This document shows positions 34,664 to 42,782 of a stretch of 64,000 bases of DNA, in pieces (the first letter of the stretch is position 1; each line of letters begins with the position of its first letter). The stretch spans positions 373,970 to 437,969 of the forward strand of contig WBUL01000002.1 of NCBI GenBank assembly GCA_008933735.1, given 5' to 3'. Below the pieces are notes generated by a model. It had not been told where the DNA came from, searched no databases, and saw nothing but the letters and a program-made list of their open reading frames with translations. The DNA comes from Anaerolineae bacterium. Its GTDB lineage: Bacteria; Chloroflexota; Anaerolineae; Aggregatilineales; J027. A program made the position numbers and the translations under genes.

Positions 34664-35419
34664 CTAACCCTGACTTGAAACGAGAAGCGTTCCTACCCCA
34701 CCTTCGCCAGAAAGGATACGCTCCAGATGATCGTCATTTTGCAAATTAAAAATCCACGTTTGGACATCCGCACGAATACCCGCAATTTCCTTGAGTTTAC
34801 CCAGCATCCCCCCTGTTACATCGGTGGTTGCTGCCCCGCCAACCTGGGTCAGCGCATGAAGATCGAAACGCGGGATTACTTCCCCAGCAGCATTCAGCAC
34901 TCCATCTACATCGGTTCCAAAAGCGACCCTCACCGCCTTCAGCGCATTTGCCAGATACACCGCCAGTTGATCGCCGGAAAGAATCCCAAATCCCTGCGCC
35001 CTATCCCATACACAGTCGCCATACAAGACGGGAAGCAACCCCATGCCGAGGGTCCGTTCCACTGCTTCCAGGAAAAATTCGCTCAGCCGATTTTGTTCCA
35101 TGATGCACATCGAAACCGGATGCACCGGGAACGCAGCGAGTCCGGCTTCAACCAGTACCTGCACCACAAGCCGATTCAGTTCATGAAGCTGCTGCTGTAA
35201 GCGCACCAGTGCCATTTTCTGCTCATGATATTGATAGCCCAGATGCAGACTGTATTCCTTCGCCAGAATATGCCCAAACGATCCTGCTCCATGAATCAAG
35301 ATCAAAGGCTGCGGGTAGCGGGCAAGCACTGCGGCGACCCGCCGCAGCACACCCAGCCGAGCCGTATTTGGCGTCGTTTTGTCTGTAATTGCCGCGCCGC
35401 CAAGTTTCAAAATGAGCAT
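34664..35419 (-). CDS. Isopentenyl phosphate kinase
   Basis: It phosphorylates isopentenyl phosphate to isopentenyl diphosphate with ATP. It is an amino-acid-kinase fold protein of 251 aa with KLGGAAITDK at the start and the family-defining HGAGSFGH at 43-50, where H50 is the catalytic histidine separating IPKs from other members. GILSGDQLAVYLA and the FGTDVDGV segment complete the active site. It is the first gene of a two-gene unit with the decarboxylase, completing the alternative mevalonate route. Confidence 0.92.
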   Translation of the reverse strand: MLILKLGGAAITDKTTPNTARLGVLRRVAAVLARYPQPLILIHGAGSFGHILAKEYSLHLGYQYHEQKMALVRLQQQLHELNRLVVQVLVEAGLAAFPVHPVSMCIMEQNRLSEFFLEAVERTLGMGLLPVLYGDCVWDRAQGFGILSGDQLAVYLANALKAVRVAFGTDVDGVLNAAGEVIPRFDLHALTQVGGAATTDVTGGMLGKLKEIAGIRADVQTWIFNLQNDDHLERILSGEGGVGTLLVSSQG

Positions 35420-35481
35420 GTCGATTTTTCCATTATGGGCTTAGCGTACAGCATTCTACACTTTAATTCTATTGTAGGTGT

Positions 35482-35915
35482 TCAAACTTTTGAAAGCGAC
35501 TCGACCGCAATAATGCCAAAGGAAGATTCGGCGTGCTCACGGGTATCAGGAATATAATAAACCCGATAAAACAAGCCTTCTTTCTGAGCCAGATATTCTC
35601 TCCAGCGCACATGGAAACGCATCGTTCCGATCTGAACTATATAAGTGGCACGCTCCCCAAGAAAACAAGATCTGTTCCCAGCGCGAGAAGATGCCCCCTG
35701 TCCCATTCTCTGTGATAAACCTCCCACATTACAGCCGCAAGAATAAGCAAGTTAAAGGTCAAACAGGCACAATACCAGATGACACGTCCCGCATCACCTC
35801 GTCGTCGTTTGCGCTGCTGCCGGTCGGAAAGGCGGCGATTCCGATTTGCCTCCAGATCGTCTTCGGTAAAGTCAAACGCTCGCATGAGCGCCGTTTTCCA
35901 TTTCGGTTTTATCAT
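35482..35915 (-). pseudogene. Small membrane protein gene, frameshifted
   Basis: Two overlapping minus-strand frames look like one broken gene. The first (35915 to 35637) gives a charged N-terminus rich in Arg, one or two membrane helices (IWYCACLTFNLLILAAVMW) and then a short non-homologous tail. The second frame (from about 35680 to 35482) continues with ERATYIVQIGTMRFHVRW and YRVYYIPDTRE, a pattern seen at the C-terminus of small DUF-type membrane proteins (conserved Tyr-Tyr-x-Pro-x-Thr). The shift lies near 35665-35690, around short T and G runs. It may be a real mutation or an assembly error. It overlaps the TIR gene by 4 nt (ATGA). Confidence 0.55.
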
Positions 35916-36976
35916 ACGGTCTCAAGTTTTACCGAGGACAACCACCCGGTAAACACGCCATACGCCACTCCCAGGATCGTGTTCACCAGCAGGAAAACAC
36001 TCTCTAAATCCAGCAGCAAGGAAAGGAATAGGGCTGCCAGTCCTGCCAGGACAACACCCACTGCCCCGTTGCCCACCAGTGGTTTAGGCCATTCCCACGA
36101 CAGGGATCCATTCTCGCGCACCCAGATGTTAAACCAGGGCAGCACCAGACCAGCCAGCATCATTGGGATCAAATACGCCCATTCGCCGCTGGCAACGGCA
36201 GCAATTCCTCCAACCAGCAGCGCCGTTCCAAGCAGGACAGCATACCAGCGATTGGTTTGCCACAGGTAAATTACTTTCGGTTTCGGTTGAATTCCAGCTT
36301 TACCCACAATTAAGGGCTGACTCTGTGTGGCAGCCTGTAATTCCAGTTCTTCTTTCGAGGGAATCTTGGCTTCTGCCTGCGGTGGACGCTCTTCAATGAG
36401 GAAGGCTTGCACCGCAGCATGAGCGACTTTTCTCAGCGCATCATCTCGTTCTCTAAAGCTCACTGCCCGAAGCTCTTCAAGCGCCAGGTGATGAAGTGGA
36501 TCGTTCTTATCCTGATATTGCAGCAGTGCCTCTATCCCGGCCTTGCGCTCCAGGGCAATTTCGCTTTCCAGTCGGGTCATGATGTCATCTGGCAGTTGAA
36601 GGGGTGGTTCAAGCTGCAAATCTTCCATCAAGGTGTCCAGCCCGACCGCATAATTCTCTTCATTGGTAAAATCCAGGGGAAGGATTCCTGTTAACTGGGG
36701 TGGCAGTGTTTCAATTTGGGTGAGGCGCAGCGCCAGCCGCTGCAACCGATTTTCCCTGGCGTATTCCAGTGCTCCCAAAAACCGTTCATTCGCCAGCGCA
36801 TCAGGCGACAGCACCGCTACAAAATGGGTCGCTTGTCTGAGTTTTGCGAAAGCGACCTCGTCCGAGATTCCGCCGCTGTCGTACCAGTTTTCAATCCCCG
36901 CCTGCTGCAAATCACTGCTCAAGCGCGAAGCGAATACCCCGTCTTCCGGAGCGTGAGCAAGATATACAAAAGCCAT
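35912..36976 (-). CDS. TIR-domain membrane protein
   Basis: In this 354-aa protein residues 1-120 form a TIR (TIR_2) domain: VYLAHAPEDGVFASRLSSDL, then GIENWYDSGG, and HFVAVLSPDALANERFLGALEYA, where the Glu sits in the position of the NADase glutamate. A helical, Leu/Glu-rich region (about 135-210) resembling HEAT-like repeats follows. Four hydrophobic segments end the protein. RBS TAGGAG precedes the start. TIR proteins with membrane parts occur in antiphage and cell-death systems, but also as signalling adaptors. No partner defence gene is adjacent, only the frameshifted membrane gene. Confidence 0.82.
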   Translation of the reverse strand: MAFVYLAHAPEDGVFASRLSSDLQQAGIENWYDSGGISDEVAFAKLRQATHFVAVLSPDALANERFLGALEYARENRLQRLALRLTQIETLPPQLTGILPLDFTNEENYAVGLDTLMEDLQLEPPLQLPDDIMTRLESEIALERKAGIEALLQYQDKNDPLHHLALEELRAVSFRERDDALRKVAHAAVQAFLIEERPPQAEAKIPSKEELELQAATQSQPLIVGKAGIQPKPKVIYLWQTNRWYAVLLGTALLVGGIAAVASGEWAYLIPMMLAGLVLPWFNIWVRENGSLSWEWPKPLVGNGAVGVVLAGLAALFLSLLLDLESVFLLVNTILGVAYGVFTGWLSSVKLETV

Positions 36977-37307
36977 CCAAATACTCCTAAGTTTAAATTA
37001 GGTTAAGATAACTAGTAATATTTTCTTCTATGCTATCATAGAGACATGAAAGTCGTTAGCGTTTTACCTGTTTTTGTGTTTAATAACTATAGCAGGGCAT
37101 GACGTTTAACCATTGTAAATTAATACGATGCTCATTAGAATGGACAAAACTATCCGATCGGGGCGTTCGGATGGCAAGCAAAAAAATAATATCTTTGGTT
37201 GCACAGGAAAATATTTTTGCCTGCTTCACCGTATCCCCCTAATTCTGAGAAAGAACGAGGCGGTAATTGGAAAGTTATTCCGATACTGACTCGTAAGAGG
37301 ACTAACT
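36977..37307. other. Intergenic region between divergent TIR and NYN genes
   Basis: This is 331 nt, A+T-rich relative to its surroundings, with no credible ORF. It must hold the two divergent promoters. Visible small symmetries are CTATG-CTAT-CATAG (37028-37041) and ATCCGA-9 nt-TCGGAT (37152-37172). No RNA gene was recognised. Confidence 0.6.
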
Positions 37308-39425
37308 ATGTCGGCCTACCTGATTGTTGATGTAGACGATATTATTGAATATTTGGAAGCCCAAAATGCTTCCCTGAATCTGCCAGAAGTTGCTGCCGCG
37401 CTGCGGCTGTCAGCATCGCTGGCATCCGGGTTAAGTAGCCCTAACGAGCTCAGCGCGATAGCCGTCGCCGATTGGAGCCGGCTCAACCGGCCAAACAAGG
37501 ACGGCATTAATGTGCAGCAGGTTTTTTCTTCGAACAATTATGATATGTTTAGCGTCATTGAGCGCCGCTTCATGGTGGATGCTCTGCTGGCACATTACTT
37601 CCCGATTGATGCAGATTCGACCATTGACGAGTTGATTTTGGTCAGCTCCAAACCCGATTTTGCCCAACTGACCCGGCGAGTGAATCTCGGGCCACAAGCA
37701 CGGGTTCGCTTCTGGGCAGATGTGGCCCCAGCGGTACAGAAAGGCATTATTTTTCAGCCCCTGGAGTCCATTCTTGGGATGCAGAGCAAAACACTTGCTC
37801 TGTACATCGACTTTGAAAATATCACCATCAGTCTGAATGAGCAGGGGTATATTGTTGATCTGGACATCCTGATCAATGCCTTTAAACGCCATGCAGAACG
37901 GTATGGACAGGTGGTGCATATCGCGGCCTATGCCCCCTGGGGTCAGCGCGGCAGCCTGCCGCCCATTCTGGATGCTCAGGGACGGGAAATTTCCGATGAA
38001 GTTCCCAGCCGGTTGGCAGTCGCCAGCATCGATCCAGTATTCAGTCTGCCAGGCAAAAACAGCGCCGATTTGCGAATCGCCAAAGATGTGCTGGCAAAAA
38101 GCAGTGGCCCGAACAGCCCGGATTTCATCATCATCGCCAGTGGAGACCGCGATTTTAACGACATCTACAACACCCTTCGCGCACGTGGTAAACAGGTAGT
38201 GGTGTGGGGTGTACGCGGCAGCACCAGCCGGATTCTGGAAAACAATATCTCCATCCACCTCGAATACATTGACGATTTTGTGCCGCTGCGTCGCCACAAA
38301 GAGCTGCTGGGCATCTACACCGAAGCGATTACTGATCCGGAAGTTGAGCCGGATTTACGGCCCTCCCAGTGGGACAGTGTGGTGCTGCAATTTGATTACC
38401 TCAAAGCGAATTACCCTGAGATTCCCATTACCCACGATACCCTGTCTCAACGTCTGGTTGATATTCACGTCGCAACGAATATCGACCGGGCCAAAGATTT
38501 ACTCGAACAGGCCATTAATATCGGCATTTTGAGGGAAAGTCGCAGCAGTGATGCGCTGACTCTTGAACCTGACCATCCGATAGTCTCCCGCACCCGTTTG
38601 ATTCGTGACCACATCGTGTACCGGGTGAGCAATACGCTGGCGGTACGACAGTGGGACTACGTCAACTATGGCTTTCTGCTCAAAGGCATCGCAATGGATG
38701 AGGAACTATCGGGTCCAGGCATCAATGTGGACGACAACTGGCGTTCAGAATGGATTGATTTCTTTGTGAGGGAAGGCATTCTCGTGCGCGAGTTGATCCC
38801 GCATCGCCATAACCCAGATGATTTGGTACCGGTCATCCGCGTGCCAGATCGCCCGGTGGGGGTCAACTTCAAGCCACCAGAGGTTGAGGTGAGCGATGAA
38901 ACCATCGAAGCGATGATCAAAAGGATTATCGTCAGCGTAGAACAATTCACCAGCTTCCGTAAGTTTGCATGGTGCCCGCTTGGCAGCCTGCATAAACGCC
39001 TGCGTCCCTATGATATAGGCGCGGCCTTCCAGAAAGCGGTCGAAACGCTGGAGGAACGCGAAGGACTGATTGTTAAGGAATACCCGAACCCGCAAAGCGA
39101 CTTCATGACCAAAGGGGTGTCTTTGAACCTGGATTCGCCGTTCGTCATCGCGGTTCTGGAACAGCGTAACAACTTTATCATGGCTTTGATCAGTCTATAC
39201 GAGAAACGTATCCCCATCACGGTAGATGCAATTGAGCAGGTCACAGGACTGCATGATGAGGAACTTGAGCTGTGGGTTTCTATTATGGAGCTGGAAAATG
39301 TGCTGAATCCCGTGCCCGGTCATCAGAATCTGTACAGTCTGTTCCGCACCCATCATACAGTCAGCCTGGTTGCCAGAGACCAGACCACCAGTACTGCCGA
39401 AGGAGCCTTCTGGGAAAACGAATAG
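37308..39425 (+). CDS. Tandem NYN (PIN-like) domain protein with winged-helix region
   Basis: This is a 705-aa predicted RNA-processing protein. Residues 162-310 are a full NYN/PIN-like nuclease domain: YIDFENI (D168, E170, N171), NSADLRIAKD (D254, D260) and IIASGDRDFNDI (278-286). Residues 1-155 look like a second, degenerate NYN copy (YLIVDVDD, then LILVSSKPDFAQL) lacking several acidic residues. The remaining 380 residues contain repeated winged-helix-like units. RBS AGAGGA precedes ATG 37308. Related LabA/NYN proteins act on RNA. It is transcribed away from the TIR gene; no operon partner is evident. Confidence 0.82.
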   Translation: MSAYLIVDVDDIIEYLEAQNASLNLPEVAAALRLSASLASGLSSPNELSAIAVADWSRLNRPNKDGINVQQVFSSNNYDMFSVIERRFMVDALLAHYFPIDADSTIDELILVSSKPDFAQLTRRVNLGPQARVRFWADVAPAVQKGIIFQPLESILGMQSKTLALYIDFENITISLNEQGYIVDLDILINAFKRHAERYGQVVHIAAYAPWGQRGSLPPILDAQGREISDEVPSRLAVASIDPVFSLPGKNSADLRIAKDVLAKSSGPNSPDFIIIASGDRDFNDIYNTLRARGKQVVVWGVRGSTSRILENNISIHLEYIDDFVPLRRHKELLGIYTEAITDPEVEPDLRPSQWDSVVLQFDYLKANYPEIPITHDTLSQRLVDIHVATNIDRAKDLLEQAINIGILRESRSSDALTLEPDHPIVSRTRLIRDHIVYRVSNTLAVRQWDYVNYGFLLKGIAMDEELSGPGINVDDNWRSEWIDFFVREGILVRELIPHRHNPDDLVPVIRVPDRPVGVNFKPPEVEVSDETIEAMIKRIIVSVEQFTSFRKFAWCPLGSLHKRLRPYDIGAAFQKAVETLEEREGLIVKEYPNPQSDFMTKGVSLNLDSPFVIAVLEQRNNFIMALISLYEKRIPITVDAIEQVTGLHDEELELWVSIMELENVLNPVPGHQNLYSLFRTHHTVSLVARDQTTSTAEGAFWENE

Positions 39426-39473
39426 CTTTTTTGCCAAACGCACATAGATTGTGTGAACTTCATTACAAATTCA

Positions 39474-39492
39474 CTCAAATTTAAAATTTGAG
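39474..39492. promoter_or_regulatory. Perfect AT-rich palindrome
   Basis: CTCAAATTT-A-AAATTTGAG is a perfect 9-bp inverted repeat with a single central base. It lies in the 200-nt gap between the NYN gene and the acyl-CoA-dehydrogenase-like gene. It could be an operator or a weak hairpin after the NYN gene. Confidence 0.4.
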
Positions 39493-39627
39493 AGCATCGA
39501 ATCCACCAGAGCGGTGTTATACAGATTGGCAAATCCCTGCTTTGACATTATTGCCAATACATATTGCCTGTACCGCCTCTTGCTGGATCTGGTATTGTGA
39601 AATTATGCACAGAAAGGTAATGTAACG

Positions 39628-41193
39628 TTGCGAGTCCAAGATGAACAGTTCGGGATGATTGTAGATTACGAGGATATTCGTCAGAATATCCACAAGGTGT
39701 ACGATTATATCTATCCTGAATACAACCTGCTGGCTGCCACTCGTGTTGCCACTGAATATGCTGAGGATGACCCCAGCATCTCTATCACAGTAGGGGCGAG
39801 CGCCCTGGCCTACAGCATCCTGATCGCAGCCGAGGAGTATGAATTAGCGGCTCAGTTGAAGGACAAAATCTTCACCTTGGGCTGGACAGAGGAACATTGT
39901 GGGTCTGATCTGCTGAGCATTCGTACCCAGGCCACTCCGATGTCTGATAATCCGAACGAGCGTAATTTTCACATCAAGGGCTCTAAATGGCTCATTAACT
40001 GCTCCTTCCATGCAGATTACCATCTGATCCTCGCAAAAACTGACCCGAATCAAGATGGGCCGCGCTCTCTTTCTTTCTTTCTCGTGCCCCAGAGCAGTTG
40101 CAAGAACTGGGAACGCTTGGAAACGCATGTTTTGCGCGGCATGGTGCTGACCAAATTTGATATTGACGGCCCCGGCGTGCAGGTCGGCAAGTTGGGGCAT
40201 GGCCTGTCCATCATCCAGCGGATGGCACTGCCCAGTAAGTATCAATGCACCAGCATGGGCGTGCGAATGTTACATGGATCTATCCCTGCCGCTGTTGAAT
40301 GGCTTGGTGAAAAGCGTATCTTTGGCAGCAACCCGCTTCAATTCAGCAATGTATTTCGTCAAATGTACGACATCACCTTGAAGGGTGCGCTGTATGACTT
40401 CATGTTTTTCCGGGCAGCGGCCTTAAATGAAAATGGCTTCCTGCAATTTCATGGTACGACTCTGAAATCGTTCCTGCTGCTGCGTATTAATGAAGTCCTC
40501 TCCAAGAATTGGCTCACTGTCGGTTCCAAAGGATTTGTTGCACAATCGGTCATTGGACGAGACGCCATTGATTCCTTCGTGCTGCCTGTGTTTGACGGTC
40601 ACTACACCATTAACACGCTGATGACTGCCAAACATGCAGACCGCTACCTCGGTGCCGAACTTCATATGGACATGGAAGAACAGCTTCATCGCTTAAGCCA
40701 GAATCTATATGAAGAACGTCCGGGTTCAGAAATCGAGGCCAATCCGAAGGAAGTTCGCAAACCGCCGTTCTTTAGCTACGCCGGCTACCTGAATCAGTTT
40801 GGTGTTCCCCTGCCCATTGACTGGGAGGAACTGATCCAAAAATGCCGTGAGATCACAGATGAAATTGAAGTGCTTGGTCTCGGCAGTGAACCGGAGTACC
40901 GCTATAAAACAGGAGAGTTGATTCATTGGCTGGAATCACTTCAGGCTGCATGTGAGTTGTGGAAGCTTACCCACGAGAATAATTACCTGAACACCATTGT
41001 CATCCAGTACAACGGTGTGGTTAACCACGTGAACACGATCATTTCGGAAGGGAGTCTTTCCGCTGAGTTTATGCTGCCTGCGCGTCAGGTTCCCATTTCC
41101 GGTGACACCAGCGATCCGGTGGCTTTTCTAAAACGGTTGCTGAATGTTCGCGCGATGGTGCGGCAAATGCCCGCCATGTCCGCCGGGGATTAA
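39628..41193 (+). CDS. Acyl-CoA dehydrogenase-like flavoprotein (divergent)
   Basis: This 521-aa protein resembles the acyl-CoA dehydrogenase superfamily. The middle-domain signature is WTEEHCGSDLLSIRTQA (about 88-104), with FHIKGSKWLINCSFHADYHLILAKTD and LSFFLVP following; an FAD- and substrate-binding helical domain continues after that. The C-terminal roughly 140 residues (after PGSEIEANPKEVRKPPFF) extend beyond the usual domain, as in AidB-like or large ACAD proteins. The start is TTG 39628 with RBS AAAGG. It has no beta-oxidation neighbours, so catabolic function is doubtful. The substrate is unknown. Confidence 0.75.
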   Translation: MRVQDEQFGMIVDYEDIRQNIHKVYDYIYPEYNLLAATRVATEYAEDDPSISITVGASALAYSILIAAEEYELAAQLKDKIFTLGWTEEHCGSDLLSIRTQATPMSDNPNERNFHIKGSKWLINCSFHADYHLILAKTDPNQDGPRSLSFFLVPQSSCKNWERLETHVLRGMVLTKFDIDGPGVQVGKLGHGLSIIQRMALPSKYQCTSMGVRMLHGSIPAAVEWLGEKRIFGSNPLQFSNVFRQMYDITLKGALYDFMFFRAAALNENGFLQFHGTTLKSFLLLRINEVLSKNWLTVGSKGFVAQSVIGRDAIDSFVLPVFDGHYTINTLMTAKHADRYLGAELHMDMEEQLHRLSQNLYEERPGSEIEANPKEVRKPPFFSYAGYLNQFGVPLPIDWEELIQKCREITDEIEVLGLGSEPEYRYKTGELIHWLESLQAACELWKLTHENNYLNTIVIQYNGVVNHVNTIISEGSLSAEFMLPARQVPISGDTSDPVAFLKRLLNVRAMVRQMPAMSAGD

Positions 41194-41267
41194 CGCCACC
41201 AACAATTTTCTGGGCGGGTTCAGCCACTACCCGCCCCTCTCCTAACTCAGCATACAGCCAGTCATCC

Positions 41268-42569
41268 TTACCGGGTGGCAAGGAGCCCGATCCCGTTACG
41301 TTTTACCAGAAAATCATCGCGGACATCAATCTGTTCACGCAGACGGTTGAACGAGCGTTCCAGCATTTCAAATGGAAGCTCTTCCAGATTCTCGTAAGCC
41401 ACCTGGGTCAGCGCATGAATCGCGACTTCCCGGATGAAGGCACCAGGGTAGCCGATCAATTCGCTGGCGATAACCGCATGGTCAGCCTGCCACATCTCAC
41501 CAAGATACTGCCGCAGCAGTTTTTCCGCGTTGGTAATATCGCGGGTTTCTGGAACGATAAAAATACGGTCCAGGCGTCCGGGGCGCTTTAAAATCCGTTC
41601 ATCAATTGCTTCAGGATAGTTGGTCGTTGCAATCAGCAGCGATCCCTTGTCATTAATGGAGGATTCCGCCCCATCCAACACATTCAGCACCAGCGCTTTT
41701 TCTTCTTCATGCAGGTAGGCATCGATTTCTTCGAGCAGAATGAGCGTTGGCAGTTTGGAATCAGAGGCCACATCCAGTGCGTGTTCAATTTTCCAGAACT
41801 TTGCGCCTTCACGATCAGCGCTGGACACGTAAATCACCAGATATTTGCGCTCAATCGCCCATTTTGCCAGCGCGGAACACAGCATGGTTTTCCCTGTTCC
41901 TGGCACCCCTGCCAGCAGCAGCTTGCGGAACGGTTTTAATTTCAGACGCTTGTAGATGTCGATTCCCTTTGTGAAGAAGGACTCCACATCGCTTAGGATA
42001 TCCTCTTTCAAATCGGCAGGCAGAACAATGTCGCCCCATTCTGTTGTTGGCACAAAGGAAACTGAACGCCCACCGATAATCACAACTTTCGAGGTCGGCT
42101 CAAGGGCGCTGGCAAGGCGGTCGCATTCTTCTGCAAAGGCTGCCCACATTTTCAGCAGCACTTCCGGCACCGCCGCCAAGCACACAATTTGGAAACGATA
42201 ACCTTCGTCCGAGGAAAACGCCGACAGCGCCAGCACCTCGACGAGTTCATTGGTCTTTGTATTCACGAACTTGAACAGAAACGCGCCGCTCTGGTAAGTC
42301 AGCTTGCCCGAATCAGTATGCTGCTTGACTTTGACCACAACAGGGCAGGAAATTTCTTCATGCCCAACGAATTTATACTGCTTATTCAGTGACATCCTCC
42401 GGCTGAACTTGGTCAAGACCTGCTCATTGACACACGCCGCAGAGGTCCAGAGTGTGACGAGCTTCAGGTCAGGAAAAAGCGGCATCCAATCGGTTTTCAG
42501 CCATTGACCCAGGACATCCACTTTTAATGCCCCCGACGTTTTTTCATCACAACAACTCAGAATGCTCAT
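41268..42569 (-). CDS. AAA-family ATPase
   Basis: This 433-aa ATPase has an N-terminal substrate-type region (1-200) without recognised domain, followed by one AAA module. Walker A is GVPGTGKT (221-228); Walker B reads LILLEEID, where the usual Asp is Glu; sensor 1 is ATTN; the arginine-finger block is RPGRLDRIF. The fold resembles FtsH/Bcs1-type AAA modules, so remodelling of protein complexes is likely. It converges on the acyl-CoA-dehydrogenase-like gene. No protease domain is attached. Confidence 0.87.
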   Translation of the reverse strand: MSILSCCDEKTSGALKVDVLGQWLKTDWMPLFPDLKLVTLWTSAACVNEQVLTKFSRRMSLNKQYKFVGHEEISCPVVVKVKQHTDSGKLTYQSGAFLFKFVNTKTNELVEVLALSAFSSDEGYRFQIVCLAAVPEVLLKMWAAFAEECDRLASALEPTSKVVIIGGRSVSFVPTTEWGDIVLPADLKEDILSDVESFFTKGIDIYKRLKLKPFRKLLLAGVPGTGKTMLCSALAKWAIERKYLVIYVSSADREGAKFWKIEHALDVASDSKLPTLILLEEIDAYLHEEEKALVLNVLDGAESSINDKGSLLIATTNYPEAIDERILKRPGRLDRIFIVPETRDITNAEKLLRQYLGEMWQADHAVIASELIGYPGAFIREVAIHALTQVAYENLEELPFEMLERSFNRLREQIDVRDDFLVKRNGIGLLATR

Positions 42570-42723
42570 AGTACTTTCGTCAGCTTCTCATCCGCTTACT
42601 GATCACATATCCTAAAGGAAGAAGTCGTTCGTGAGGCTGCACCAAATAACATTGTACGCCACGCGCTAAATAAAGTCAATAAGGAGTTTTTAAGGGTCAG
42701 AAAAGATCAATTTGATTTGTCTA

Positions 42724-42751
42724 TTGCCCGAACCATCTGCCCTGCTAGAAT
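42724..42751 (+). promoter_or_regulatory. Promoter candidate for murE
   Basis: TTGCCC (42724-42729) and TAGAAT (42746-42751) have a 16-nt spacer. Transcription would start about 25 nt before the murE ATG. Confidence 0.5.
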
Positions 42752-42779
42752 TGCCAGCGCATAAAAAAGAGATTCTAGC
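42744..42779 (+). promoter_or_regulatory. Inverted repeat spanning the murE -10 box and ribosome site
   Basis: Perfect 8-bp arms GCTAGAAT (42744-42751) and ATTCTAGC (42772-42779) enclose 20 nt holding the A/G-rich ribosome site, and end 3 nt before ATG 42783. The left arm is also the -10 box. It could be a protein-binding operator over the start region. Confidence 0.5.
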
Positions 42780-42782
42780 GGC

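Noticed and set aside
36977..37307. Possible tRNA, riboswitch or small RNA in the longest intergenic gap
   Set aside because: No cloverleaf arms, T-loop pattern or known riboswitch core could be recognised; only short inverted repeats.
37431..38297. 288-codon minus-strand frame inside the NYN gene
   Set aside because: The plus-strand frame carries the conserved NYN residues; the antisense product resembles nothing.
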